From positions 1 through 8,696 of the forward strand of contig JBJMSU010000203.1 in assembly GCA_045801465.1 (NCBI GenBank): 8,696 nucleotides of DNA. Reading direction: 5' to 3'. The notes below the pieces were generated by a model that saw nothing but the letters and a program-made list of their open reading frames with translations, ran no database searches and was not told the origin of the DNA. The position numbers and the translations under genes were made by a program. Below are positions 1-6,127 of the stretch, piece by piece. Source of the DNA: DATFWC01 sp045801465 (GTDB lineage: Bacteria; Pseudomonadota; Alphaproteobacteria; Rhizobiales; Xanthobacteraceae). Every line of letters starts with the position of its first letter. The first letter of the stretch is position 1.

Positions 1-443
1 CCGTCGATCCCGACGAAGCGCTGGTAAATGGCGTCCGTGGCGGGCAGGCCATAGACCAGCATCATGGTGCGCGCGCCCTCGCCGCCAAAATCCCAGCCGA
101 CCGTCGGCCCCTGCCAGAACACACGCAGATCACCGGCATTCTTCGTGTAGAGCGTGCCTTCGCCAAAGCGCAATCCGCCGATGAACGCGCCCCCGCCTTC
201 CTGGCCGAGGATGTAGCCGTTGGGCAATCCGAACTGGCTTCCCGTCCTTTCCACGATCTGCGCGAGGCCACGCGAAACGGTGCCGAAAAGCCGGTGCCCG
301 GCATCGATGATCTCGTTCGATGAGTAATAAGGACCCGGGGCGGCGTGAGGAGCAGGCTGCGGCGCAGGTTGAGCCAGGATCAGGTTCATGCCCAAGGCGA
401 ACAATACGAAGACGGCGCCGGCAATCCGGGTGATGACGGCCAT
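1..443 (-). CDS. eipA: EipA/DUF1134-family periplasmic envelope protein (5' part, runs off the left edge)
   Basis: The minus strand from ATG at 443 reads through 147 codons to the window edge without a stop. The N-terminus is a signal peptide: MAVITRIAG, a hydrophobic run (residues 10-24), then a likely cleavage after LILA before a Pro/Ala-rich stretch. The mature part has the hallmark DUF1134 blocks: YYSSNEIIDAGHRLFGTVSRG (about 40-60), LPNGYILGQEGGGAF, GLRFGEGTLYTKNAGD, VFWQGPTVGWDFGGEGART and a final YQRFVGIDG. In Brucella the family member EipA is a periplasmic protein supporting envelope integrity, and I recall that CtrA controls its gene; here the role is inferred by family. The start is supported by GAGGGG (450-455) with a 6-nt spacer. 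The gene is divergent from the YHS gene. The C-terminal part lies outside the window. Family call is strong; the symbol is borrowed from Brucella. Confidence 0.87.
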   Translation of the reverse strand, partial: MAVITRIAGAVFVLFALGMNLILAQPAPQPAPHAAPGPYYSSNEIIDAGHRLFGTVSRGLAQIVERTGSQFGLPNGYILGQEGGGAFIGGLRFGEGTLYTKNAGDLRVFWQGPTVGWDFGGEGARTMMLVYGLPATDAIYQRFVGID

Positions 444-545
444 GAATATCCCCTCAAATGCGACGTTATCGCTTAACTGGTTGCATACTCCGATGCGGTA
501 ACAAAAGCGACCCTGTCGTTTGCCGCAAAGATAATCCGCACAACT

Positions 546-1049
546 ATGACCGCAGCACGGCGTAACCGGAACTGGTCGGCCGGGCCATCCGTCGCTGCAT
601 TCCCTGCCGCGGCGCTGCTGAGCGTGCTGATTACCTCTTTGGTGAGTGCTGCGACGACCGAGCGCGTCGTGGTCGACCCGCGGACCGGCCTCGCCATCCA
701 TGGTTTCGATCCGGTGGCCTATTTCACCGATGCCATACCGTCGGCCGGACGCGAGGAACTGGAAGTTGCGTATGCCGGCGCGGTCTGGCGCTTTCGCAAC
801 GCCGGCAACCGGATCGCATTCACGCACGATCCGGGCATCTACATGCCGCAGTTCGGCGGCTATGATCCGATGGTACTGGCGCAGGGCTTGGCGACGCCCG
901 GACACCCGCAGCTCTGGTACATCGCCGAAAATCGCCTTTATCTGTTTCGCAGCCGGCAAGGCCGCGATGCCTTTGCGGCCGATCCGCGCCAGGCGCTGGC
1001 GCAGGCGCAGGCGAACTGGCCCAGAATCATGCGCAGCCTCGTCCGCTGA
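546..1049 (+). CDS. Exported YHS-domain protein
   Basis: A 167-residue protein. The N-terminus is basic (RRNR at 5-8), followed by a hydrophobic segment (about 18-35) ending in VSA|A, a plausible signal-peptidase I site, so the domain is probably periplasmic. The YHS fold is visible as GLAIHGFDPVAYF (48-60), an AGAVWRFRNAGNRIAF block (77-92), and YMPQFGGYD (99-107). A C-terminal helix, about 130-165, ends in LVR. Canonical YHS domains read GGYC and are proposed to bind metal; here Asp107 replaces that Cys, so metal binding by the usual scheme is doubtful. The exact role is unknown; relatives occur near envelope and metal-handling genes. The start is set by the signal peptide, since no clear Shine-Dalgarno precedes the ATG. 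The gene is divergent from the EipA gene and convergent with cysQ. Domain call good, function unassigned. Confidence 0.85.
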   Translation: MTAARRNRNWSAGPSVAAFPAAALLSVLITSLVSAATTERVVVDPRTGLAIHGFDPVAYFTDAIPSAGREELEVAYAGAVWRFRNAGNRIAFTHDPGIYMPQFGGYDPMVLAQGLATPGHPQLWYIAENRLYLFRSRQGRDAFAADPRQALAQAQANWPRIMRSLVR

Positions 1050-1065
1050 CCCTCGCATCCGCGCG

Positions 1066-1977
1066 CTATTCGAACCGATAATGGCGCGCCGCCTCACCAT
1101 CACCCCAGGCCACAAACGCCGGCACCCGGAATTCCGGCGGTCGGCCGAATGAGATCGGCTCCCCGCCCGGGGTGAGGACGGTCCCACCGGCGGCGGTGAG
1201 CACGGCATGGCCGGCGGCGATGTCCCATTCGCTGGTCGGCGACAGGCGAGGGTAGATGTCGGCGCTCGCTTCGGCGATCAGGCAAAACTTCGCCGACGAC
1301 CCGAGGTGAGTCCGTTCGACAATCGGCAGACGATCGAGCAAAGCGTCGGTTTGCGCATCGAAATGCGAGCGGCTGAGGGCTGCCACGAAGCCATGTGACG
1401 GCGCCCGTCGGACGCGAATGGCCGTCGGGTCGACCGCCTGCGGCGGCTGTCCCGGGATGAACATCAACCGCTCGGCGCCGGTGCCGACGCATCCCCGCCA
1501 GATGCGCCCCAGGGCGGGACCGGCGATCACCCCCAGGATTGGCGTCCGATCCATAATGAGCGCGACGTTGACGGTGAATTCGGGCCGCCCGGCGATAAAT
1601 TCCCGTGTTCCGTCAAGTGGATCCACCAGCACGAAGGAGGACGGCAGGACCTCCGGGCGACGCGCGGCTTCTTCCGCAACGACCGGCACACCGGGCATCA
1701 GTCGCGCCAGCCCATCCACGATGACCGCCTGTGCGGCTTCGTCGGCCGCCGTGACCGGGCTTTGGTCGAGCTTTGTGCGCGGGGCAAGCGCGGCCGGCGC
1801 AATCGCCAAAATGGCGGCGGCTGCGCGCGCCACAAGCGTGGTCAGCTCGTCGAGAAGTCGAGCATCGGTACCAAACGATGGGCGGGAGGGGGGCACGATT
1901 CCTTGCCTTGGCAGATCGACCGCATGCGGTGTATCACAGGCCTCAAGCCGCAGGCGAAGCCGTCGATTCGCGGCCAC
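1066..1977 (-). CDS. cysQ: 3'(2'),5'-bisphosphate nucleotidase (CysQ, inositol-monophosphatase superfamily)
   Basis: The enzyme hydrolyses 3'-phosphoadenosine 5'-phosphate (PAP) to AMP and phosphate, clearing a by-product of sulfate assimilation. With the start at GTG 1977 it has 303 residues. Visible superfamily motifs are KLDQSPVTAAD (69-79), the acidic pair EE (102-103), the metal-binding DPLDGT (119-124), and WDIAAGHAVL (251-260), which supplies the distal Asp252. Together these give the usual two- or three-metal phosphatase site. GTG 1977 is backed by AGGAGG (1988-1993) with a 10-nt spacer. A second in-frame GTG at 1896 would give 276 residues, closer to the family size (E. coli CysQ is about 246), and would leave room for promoters before chpT. 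The gene is convergent with the YHS gene (16-bp gap) and divergent from chpT. Family is secure; substrate could also be inositol monophosphate; the start is uncertain. Confidence 0.87.
   Translation of the reverse strand: MAANRRLRLRLEACDTPHAVDLPRQGIVPPSRPSFGTDARLLDELTTLVARAAAAILAIAPAALAPRTKLDQSPVTAADEAAQAVIVDGLARLMPGVPVVAEEAARRPEVLPSSFVLVDPLDGTREFIAGRPEFTVNVALIMDRTPILGVIAGPALGRIWRGCVGTGAERLMFIPGQPPQAVDPTAIRVRRAPSHGFVAALSRSHFDAQTDALLDRLPIVERTHLGSSAKFCLIAEASADIYPRLSPTSEWDIAAGHAVLTAAGGTVLTPGGEPISFGRPPEFRVPAFVAWGDGEAARHYRFE
1908..1937 (+). promoter_or_regulatory. Candidate chpT promoter with a palindromic operator in its spacer
   Basis: TTGGCA (1908-1913) resembles a -35 box, and TATCAC (1932-1937) a weak -10 box, with an 18-bp spacer. 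Inside the spacer is the perfect 12-bp palindrome ACCGCATGCGGT (1919-1930). Such an element between promoter boxes would suit a dimeric regulator. The site lies about 80-110 bp upstream of the chpT ATG, and inside cysQ if the long cysQ start is used. The palindrome is seen directly; promoter function is inferred from weak box matches. Confidence 0.3.
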
Positions 1978-1987
1978 TCAGCCCACA

Positions 1988-1993
1988 CCTCCT
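1988..1993 (-). promoter_or_regulatory. Shine-Dalgarno deciding the long cysQ start
   Basis: On the minus strand AGGAGG lies 10 nt before GTG 1977. It is the best ribosome-binding match near this gene. The alternative GTG 1896 has only AAGG at 9 nt, or AAGGA at a 3-nt spacing that is too close. Confidence 0.5.
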
Positions 1994-2015
1994 GCGTGTC
2001 CCGGAGAGCTTCTTC

Positions 2016-2669
2016 ATGGCCGGTCCCGTTTCGCTCGATTCTCTCGACCTCGCTGCCTTGCTGTGCTCGCGGGTATGTCACGACCTGATCAGCCCGGTGG
2101 GGGCGATCGTCAACGGCCTCGAAGTGCTCGAGGACGACAACGACGAATCGACCAAGAATTTCGCCTTGGACCTCATCAAGAAGAGCGCGCGTCAGGCGTC
2201 CGCCCGGTTGCAGTTCTGCCGTCTGGCTTTCGGGGCCGCCGGCTCTGCCGGGGCGCAGATCGACCTCGGCGACGCCGAAGCAGTCGCCCGCGGGTTCTTG
2301 GAGGACGACAAGACCAAGATTGCCTGGAACTTGCCGCGGGTGCTGCTGCCGAAGAACCGGGTCAAGCTCCTGCTCAATCTGCTGCTGCTGGCGGGGCAAA
2401 CCATCCCGCGCGGCGGCACGATGACAATCGACGCCATCGGTGACGGCGAGCGCATGGGCTTCAAGCTGAGCGCGTCGGGCCTCAACGCACGCATCCCACA
2501 GGCGGTGCCGGGATTGTTGTCAGGCGAGGGGGCCGATCATCCGGTCGATGCGCATGCGATTCAGCCCCTGTTCGCCGGAATGCTGGCCCGTGCCTGCGGT
2601 CTCAACGTTGCGCTGGCCGCCAACGGCGACGGCATCCTGCTCACGGCAGACCCCGGCGCACCGGCCTAG
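2016..2669 (+). CDS. chpT: ChpT-type histidine phosphotransferase
   Basis: A 217-residue protein. The first half forms the two-helix dimerisation hairpin with DLAALLCSRVCHDLISPVGA (11-30), in which His22 is the expected phosphorylated residue, followed by the typical NGLEVLEDD stretch. Next come RLQFCRLAFGAAGSAGAQIDLGDAE and a degenerate GHKL-like second half that ends in GDGILLTADPGAPA. There are no N, G1 or G2 ATP-binding boxes, as expected for ChpT, which carries phosphate but is not a kinase. In Caulobacter and Brucella ChpT takes phosphate from the CckA receiver and passes it to CtrA and CpdR. The start ATG is supported by GGAGAG (2003-2008) at 7 nt. Longer in-frame upstream sequence overlaps cysQ on the other strand and lacks family features. 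It is followed after 248 bp by cheA on the same strand, an unexpected partner for a cell-cycle protein. Confidence 0.9.
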   Translation: MAGPVSLDSLDLAALLCSRVCHDLISPVGAIVNGLEVLEDDNDESTKNFALDLIKKSARQASARLQFCRLAFGAAGSAGAQIDLGDAEAVARGFLEDDKTKIAWNLPRVLLPKNRVKLLLNLLLLAGQTIPRGGTMTIDAIGDGERMGFKLSASGLNARIPQAVPGLLSGEGADHPVDAHAIQPLFAGMLARACGLNVALAANGDGILLTADPGAPA

Positions 2670-2731
2670 ATGGAGCGGAGCGGCGCGGCGGCATCGCCCC
2701 GCATCGTTCGTTAAGAAACGTCTACCGCCCG

Positions 2732-2743
2732 GCCGGCGCCGGC
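2732..2743. repeat. 12-bp GC palindrome downstream of chpT
   Basis: GCCGGCGCCGGC is a perfect palindrome about 60 bp after the chpT stop. It could form a short hairpin, but no T-run follows, so it does not look like a classic intrinsic terminator. In GC-rich DNA such palindromes also arise by chance. Confidence 0.3.
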
Positions 2744-2782
2744 GCGTGCAATCTTCCGTGTAGCGCACGTCACGGCGTCCGT

Positions 2783-2806
2783 ATTTCCCAGATAGCGTTT
2801 GGAAAT
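2783..2806. promoter_or_regulatory. Inverted repeat in the cheA leader (candidate operator)
   Basis: ATTTCCCA (2783-2790) and TTGGAAAT (2799-2806) form an inverted repeat matching at 7 of 8 positions around an 8-bp centre. It lies 112 bp before the cheA ATG, in the only sizeable gap of the chpT-che block. The half-sites are AT-rich against a GC-rich background. Operator function is inferred; the regulator is unknown. Confidence 0.33.
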
Positions 2807-2917
2807 CGGCAACGGGCAGCGCGGCCGCAACCAAAATTAAACCCTTTCACAACACACTAGGATCGCTCCCGGAAGGCGCGGCTCGTTCAGCCATGCCTGG
2901 CGACAAAGGCTGTTTCC

Positions 2918-5575
2918 ATGGACGATCTTTTGAGGGAATTCCTCACCGAAACGAACGAAAGTCTCGATGTGGTGGACGTGGAGCTCGTCCGCTTCGAACA
3001 GGACCCCAACAACGCCAAGATCCTCGACAACATCTTTCGCCTGGTCCACACGATCAAAGGTACCTGCGGCTTTCTCGGCCTGCCGCGTCTCGAAGCGCTC
3101 GCCCACGCGGCTGAGACGCTCATGGGCAAATTCCGTGACGGCATGCCGGTCACCGGCGAGGCGGTCACGCTGATCCTGTCCACCATCGACCGCCTCAAGC
3201 GAGTTCTCGACGAACTGGAGCGGACCGAGCAGGAGCCGGAAGGCTCCGATGCCGATCTGATCAAGGAGCTCGAGCGCATGGCCGTGGAAGGAAAGGTCCC
3301 CGACGCCAGGCCCGCCGCTCCGGCAAAGCCGGCGGAAACGGTCGGAACCCTCGTCCATCAGGTCCTCGAGCGTCCGCTGCGCCCGGGCGAAGTGTCGCTC
3401 GACGAGCTCGAGCGCGCCTTCCGCGAAACGCCGGGACCGGAAGCGGCGGCGGCGAAGAGAGGCCCTGCCGCGGCCAAAAGCGCCGGCAAGGCAAAGGCAC
3501 CAGTCGACAAGGACGACGAGAAGATCGACAGCAAGATTGCCAGTCAATCCATTCGCGTCAACGTCGAGACGCTCGAAAACCTGATGACGATGGTTTCCGA
3601 GCTCGTGCTCACACGCAACCAGCTCCTGGAGATCGTGCGCCGGCACGAGGACTCCGAGTTCAAAGTCCCGTTGCAGCGGCTCTCCAACGTTACCGCCGAG
3701 CTGCAAGAAGGCGTCATGAAGACGCGGATGCAGCCGATCGGCAACGCGTGGCAGAAGCTGCCGCGCATCGTGCGCGATCTCGCCACCGAGCTCGGCAAGG
3801 ATATCGAGCTCGAGATGCACGGCGCGGATACCGAGCTCGACCGCCAGGTGCTAGATCTCATCAAGGACCCGCTGACCCACATGGTCCGCAACTCGGCGGA
3901 TCACGGGCTGGAGACGCCCGAGGAGCGCCGCGTCGTCGGCAAACCCGAAAAGGGAACGATCAGGCTCTCGGCCTATCATGAAGGCGGGCACATCATCATT
4001 GAGATCTCCGATGACGGGCGCGGTCTCAACACGGAGAAAATCAAGGCCAAGCTGATCTCGATTGGCCTCGTCAACGAGTTCGACGCGGAAAAGCTGACCG
4101 AGGCGCAGGTCCACAAGTATATCTTCGCGCCCGGCTTCTCCACCGCCACCGTCGTGACCAGCGTGTCGGGCCGCGGTGTCGGCATGGACGTGGTGCGGAA
4201 CAACATCGATCAGATCGGCGGCACGGTCGACGTCAAATCGGTGTACGGCGAGGGATCGTGCTTCACCATCAAGATTCCGCTGACCCTGGCGATCGTCTCG
4301 GCGCTGATCGTCGAGGCCGGCGGCGACCGTTTTGCCATTCCGCAGCTCTCGGTCGTCGAGCTGGTGCGCGCCCAGAGCAATTCCGATCACCGCATCGAGC
4401 GCATCAAGGACACCCCGGTCTTGCGCTTGCGCAACAAGCTCTTGCCGCTCATCCACCTCAAGAAGCTGCTGGCGATGGATGCCGGCGCGGACAGGGAGGC
4501 GGAAAACGGCTTCATCGTCGTGACGCAGGTCGGCAATCAGACCTTCGGCATCGTGGTCGACGGCGTGTTCCACACCGAAGAGATCGTGGTCAAGCCGATG
4601 TCGACCAAGCTGCGTCACATCACGATGTTCTCCGGCAATACGATCCTCGGCGACGGCTCGGTCATCATGATCATCGATCCCAACGGCATCGCCCAGGCGA
4701 TCGGCACCGCGGGTTCCGGCGCCGAAGCGGAGGAAGCCGAAGCGCAACGCAATGCCGGCATGGACAACACCATGTCGCTGCTGGTGTTCCGCGCCGGGTC
4801 GCAGGAGCCGAAGGCGGTGCCGCTATCGCTGGTCACCCGCCTCGAGGAGATCGATTGCAAGAAGATCGAGTTCTCCAACGGCCGTCATCTCGTCCAGTAC
4901 CGCGGCCAGCTCATGCCGCTCGTGCGCGTCAATGGCGACGTCCGTATTCGCACCGAAGGCGCCCAGCCGCTGCTGGTGTTCTCGGATGCTGGACGTTCGA
5001 TGGGTCTCGTGGTCGACGAGATCGTCGACATCGTCGAGGAGAAGCTCGACATCCAGGTTGCAAGCGAGGTTCCCGGCGTCATCGGCTCCGCCGTGGTGAA
5101 GGGCCAGGCGACGGAAATCATCGACGTCGGCCATTTCCTGCCGCTCGCGTTCGAGGATTGGTTCAGCCGCAAAGAAATGCGGCCCGACGCGCTGACGCGG
5201 ACGCTCTTGTTCGTCGACGACTCGCCGTTCTTCCGCAACATGCTCAGCCCGGTGCTGAAGGCGGCCGGATACGACGTGATCAGCGTCGGCGGCGGCGAGG
5301 AGGCGCTTGCCCTGGTCAAGAAGGGGCAACGCTTCGACATGATCGTCTCCGATATCGACATGCCCGGCATGAACGGCTTCGATCTCGCCGAGGCGCTGCG
5401 CGCCGACCCGCAGAGCGCCGACGTTCCGATCATCGCGCTGTCTTCCGTCACCTCGCCGGCCGCCGTCGAGCGCGGACGGCAGGCAGGCTTCCACGATTTC
5501 GTCGCCAAATTCGATCGCCAGGGCCTGATTGCTGCACTCAAAGATTCGGCCGTCGAGTGGAATCAGGCGGCGTAA
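2918..5575 (+). CDS. cheA: Chemotaxis histidine kinase CheA with two CheW-like domains and a C-terminal receiver
   Basis: An 885-residue soluble kinase that works in receptor arrays with CheW. Domains in order: an HPt (1-105) with HTIKGTCGFLGL and phosphorylated His44; an Ala/Lys-rich linker (106-205); the dimerisation helices P3 (about 206-270); and the ATP-binding domain (about 271-455), with N box HMVRNSADHG (321-330), G1 DDGRGL (365-370), F box FAPGFSTA (403-410) and G2 GRGVGMDVV (418-426). Then follow the CheW-like P5 (about 457-595), a second CheW-like domain (about 616-748) and a receiver (762-878) with Asp767/768, phospho-acceptor Asp812, Ser842/843 and Lys864. No clear P2 docking domain is seen. 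All kinase motifs are intact. The start ATG has AAAGG (2905-2909) at 8 nt. The receiver may act as a phosphate sink or as an intermediate toward ChpT; both are inference. cheW starts 9 bp after its stop. Confidence 0.96.
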   Translation: MDDLLREFLTETNESLDVVDVELVRFEQDPNNAKILDNIFRLVHTIKGTCGFLGLPRLEALAHAAETLMGKFRDGMPVTGEAVTLILSTIDRLKRVLDELERTEQEPEGSDADLIKELERMAVEGKVPDARPAAPAKPAETVGTLVHQVLERPLRPGEVSLDELERAFRETPGPEAAAAKRGPAAAKSAGKAKAPVDKDDEKIDSKIASQSIRVNVETLENLMTMVSELVLTRNQLLEIVRRHEDSEFKVPLQRLSNVTAELQEGVMKTRMQPIGNAWQKLPRIVRDLATELGKDIELEMHGADTELDRQVLDLIKDPLTHMVRNSADHGLETPEERRVVGKPEKGTIRLSAYHEGGHIIIEISDDGRGLNTEKIKAKLISIGLVNEFDAEKLTEAQVHKYIFAPGFSTATVVTSVSGRGVGMDVVRNNIDQIGGTVDVKSVYGEGSCFTIKIPLTLAIVSALIVEAGGDRFAIPQLSVVELVRAQSNSDHRIERIKDTPVLRLRNKLLPLIHLKKLLAMDAGADREAENGFIVVTQVGNQTFGIVVDGVFHTEEIVVKPMSTKLRHITMFSGNTILGDGSVIMIIDPNGIAQAIGTAGSGAEAEEAEAQRNAGMDNTMSLLVFRAGSQEPKAVPLSLVTRLEEIDCKKIEFSNGRHLVQYRGQLMPLVRVNGDVRIRTEGAQPLLVFSDAGRSMGLVVDEIVDIVEEKLDIQVASEVPGVIGSAVVKGQATEIIDVGHFLPLAFEDWFSRKEMRPDALTRTLLFVDDSPFFRNMLSPVLKAAGYDVISVGGGEEALALVKKGQRFDMIVSDIDMPGMNGFDLAEALRADPQSADVPIIALSSVTSPAAVERGRQAGFHDFVAKFDRQGLIAALKDSAVEWNQAA

Positions 5576-5584
5576 GGGGCGGAC

Positions 5585-6067
5585 ATGGCCATGATCAACG
5601 ACACCTTCAACGAGCACGTGACCAATAACGTCATCGAGTACGTCACAGTCGTGATCGGGGAGCAGCTCTTCGGCCTGCCGATCTCCCGCGTCCAAGACGT
5701 GTTCATGCCGGACCGGCTCACCCGGGTGCCGTTGTCGGCACCGGAGATTGCCGGCGTGCTCAACCTGCGCGGCCGCATCGTCACGGCGGTCGATATGCGG
5801 CGCCGATTGGGATTGCCGCCGCGTGCCGACGCCCGCCCGCCCATGGCGGTCGGCATCGAGCTTAAGGGCGAATCCTATGGGCTTCTGATCGACACGGTCG
5901 GTGAGGTGTTGAAGCTCGCCGACGGAACGCGTGAGCCAAATCCCGTCAATCTCGACCAGCATCTCGCCCGCGTTTCAGGCGGTGTGCATCGCCTCGACGG
6001 ACAGCTCATGGTGATCCTCGACGTCGATCGCGTACTGGAGACGGCCAGCGACGCACTGGCCGCGTGA
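5585..6067 (+). CDS. cheW: Chemotaxis coupling protein CheW
   Basis: A 160-residue, single-domain CheW that links receptors to CheA P5 in the array. The domain runs from about 17 to 155: YVTVVIGEQLFGLPISRVQDV (20-40) begins the first beta barrel, and the receptor/CheA interface signature NLRGRIVTAVDMRRRLG (60-76) holds Arg62. The second barrel includes YGLLIDTVGEVLKL and ends in MVILDVDRVL. Length fits the family. The ATG is 9 bp after the cheA stop, with a GGGGCGGA-like ribosome-binding site; a second ATG two codons in (5591) is possible. The close spacing suggests co-transcription, perhaps coupled translation, with cheA. A separate CheW beside a CheA that already has two CheW-like domains raises the question of which one occupies the array rings. 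Confidence 0.95.
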   Translation: MAMINDTFNEHVTNNVIEYVTVVIGEQLFGLPISRVQDVFMPDRLTRVPLSAPEIAGVLNLRGRIVTAVDMRRRLGLPPRADARPPMAVGIELKGESYGLLIDTVGEVLKLADGTREPNPVNLDQHLARVSGGVHRLDGQLMVILDVDRVLETASDALAA

Positions 6068-6127
6068 CAATGAACTGAAGCTGAACGTGCGCACCGGCGT
6101 TGGTGTGCTGGTGGGGAGTAAGGCACG

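Noticed and set aside
1773..2015. An 81-codon N-terminal extension of chpT
   Set aside because: It overlaps cysQ on the other strand and has no family features; ATG 2016 has a good ribosome-binding site and gives the standard ChpT N-terminus.
1418..2443. A 341-codon plus-strand open frame across cysQ and chpT
   Set aside because: It is antisense to cysQ and out of frame with chpT, both of which have clear family motifs. Its translation is low-complexity (Arg/Ser/Ala/Pro) with no recognisable domain, as expected for a shadow frame in GC-rich DNA.
2732..2760. Intrinsic terminator after chpT
   Set aside because: The GC palindrome has no following T-run, and the hairpin is short with no real loop.
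2837..4747. Two long minus-strand frames antisense to the 5' half of cheA
   Set aside because: Both are shadows with Leu/Asp/Val/Arg-rich translations and no ribosome-binding site or domain.
4258..5628. A 456-codon plus-strand frame overlapping cheA
   Set aside because: It is the shifted frame of cheA, dominated by Arg/Gly/His, with no motif. The cheA frame carries all the kinase, CheW-like and receiver motifs without interruption, so this is not a frameshifted gene.
4823..5962. A 379-codon minus-strand open frame antisense to the 3' half of cheA and cheW
   Set aside because: Its translation is rich in Asp, His, Arg and Val, typical of the mirror of GC-rich coding DNA. It spans two well-supported genes and shows no domain.
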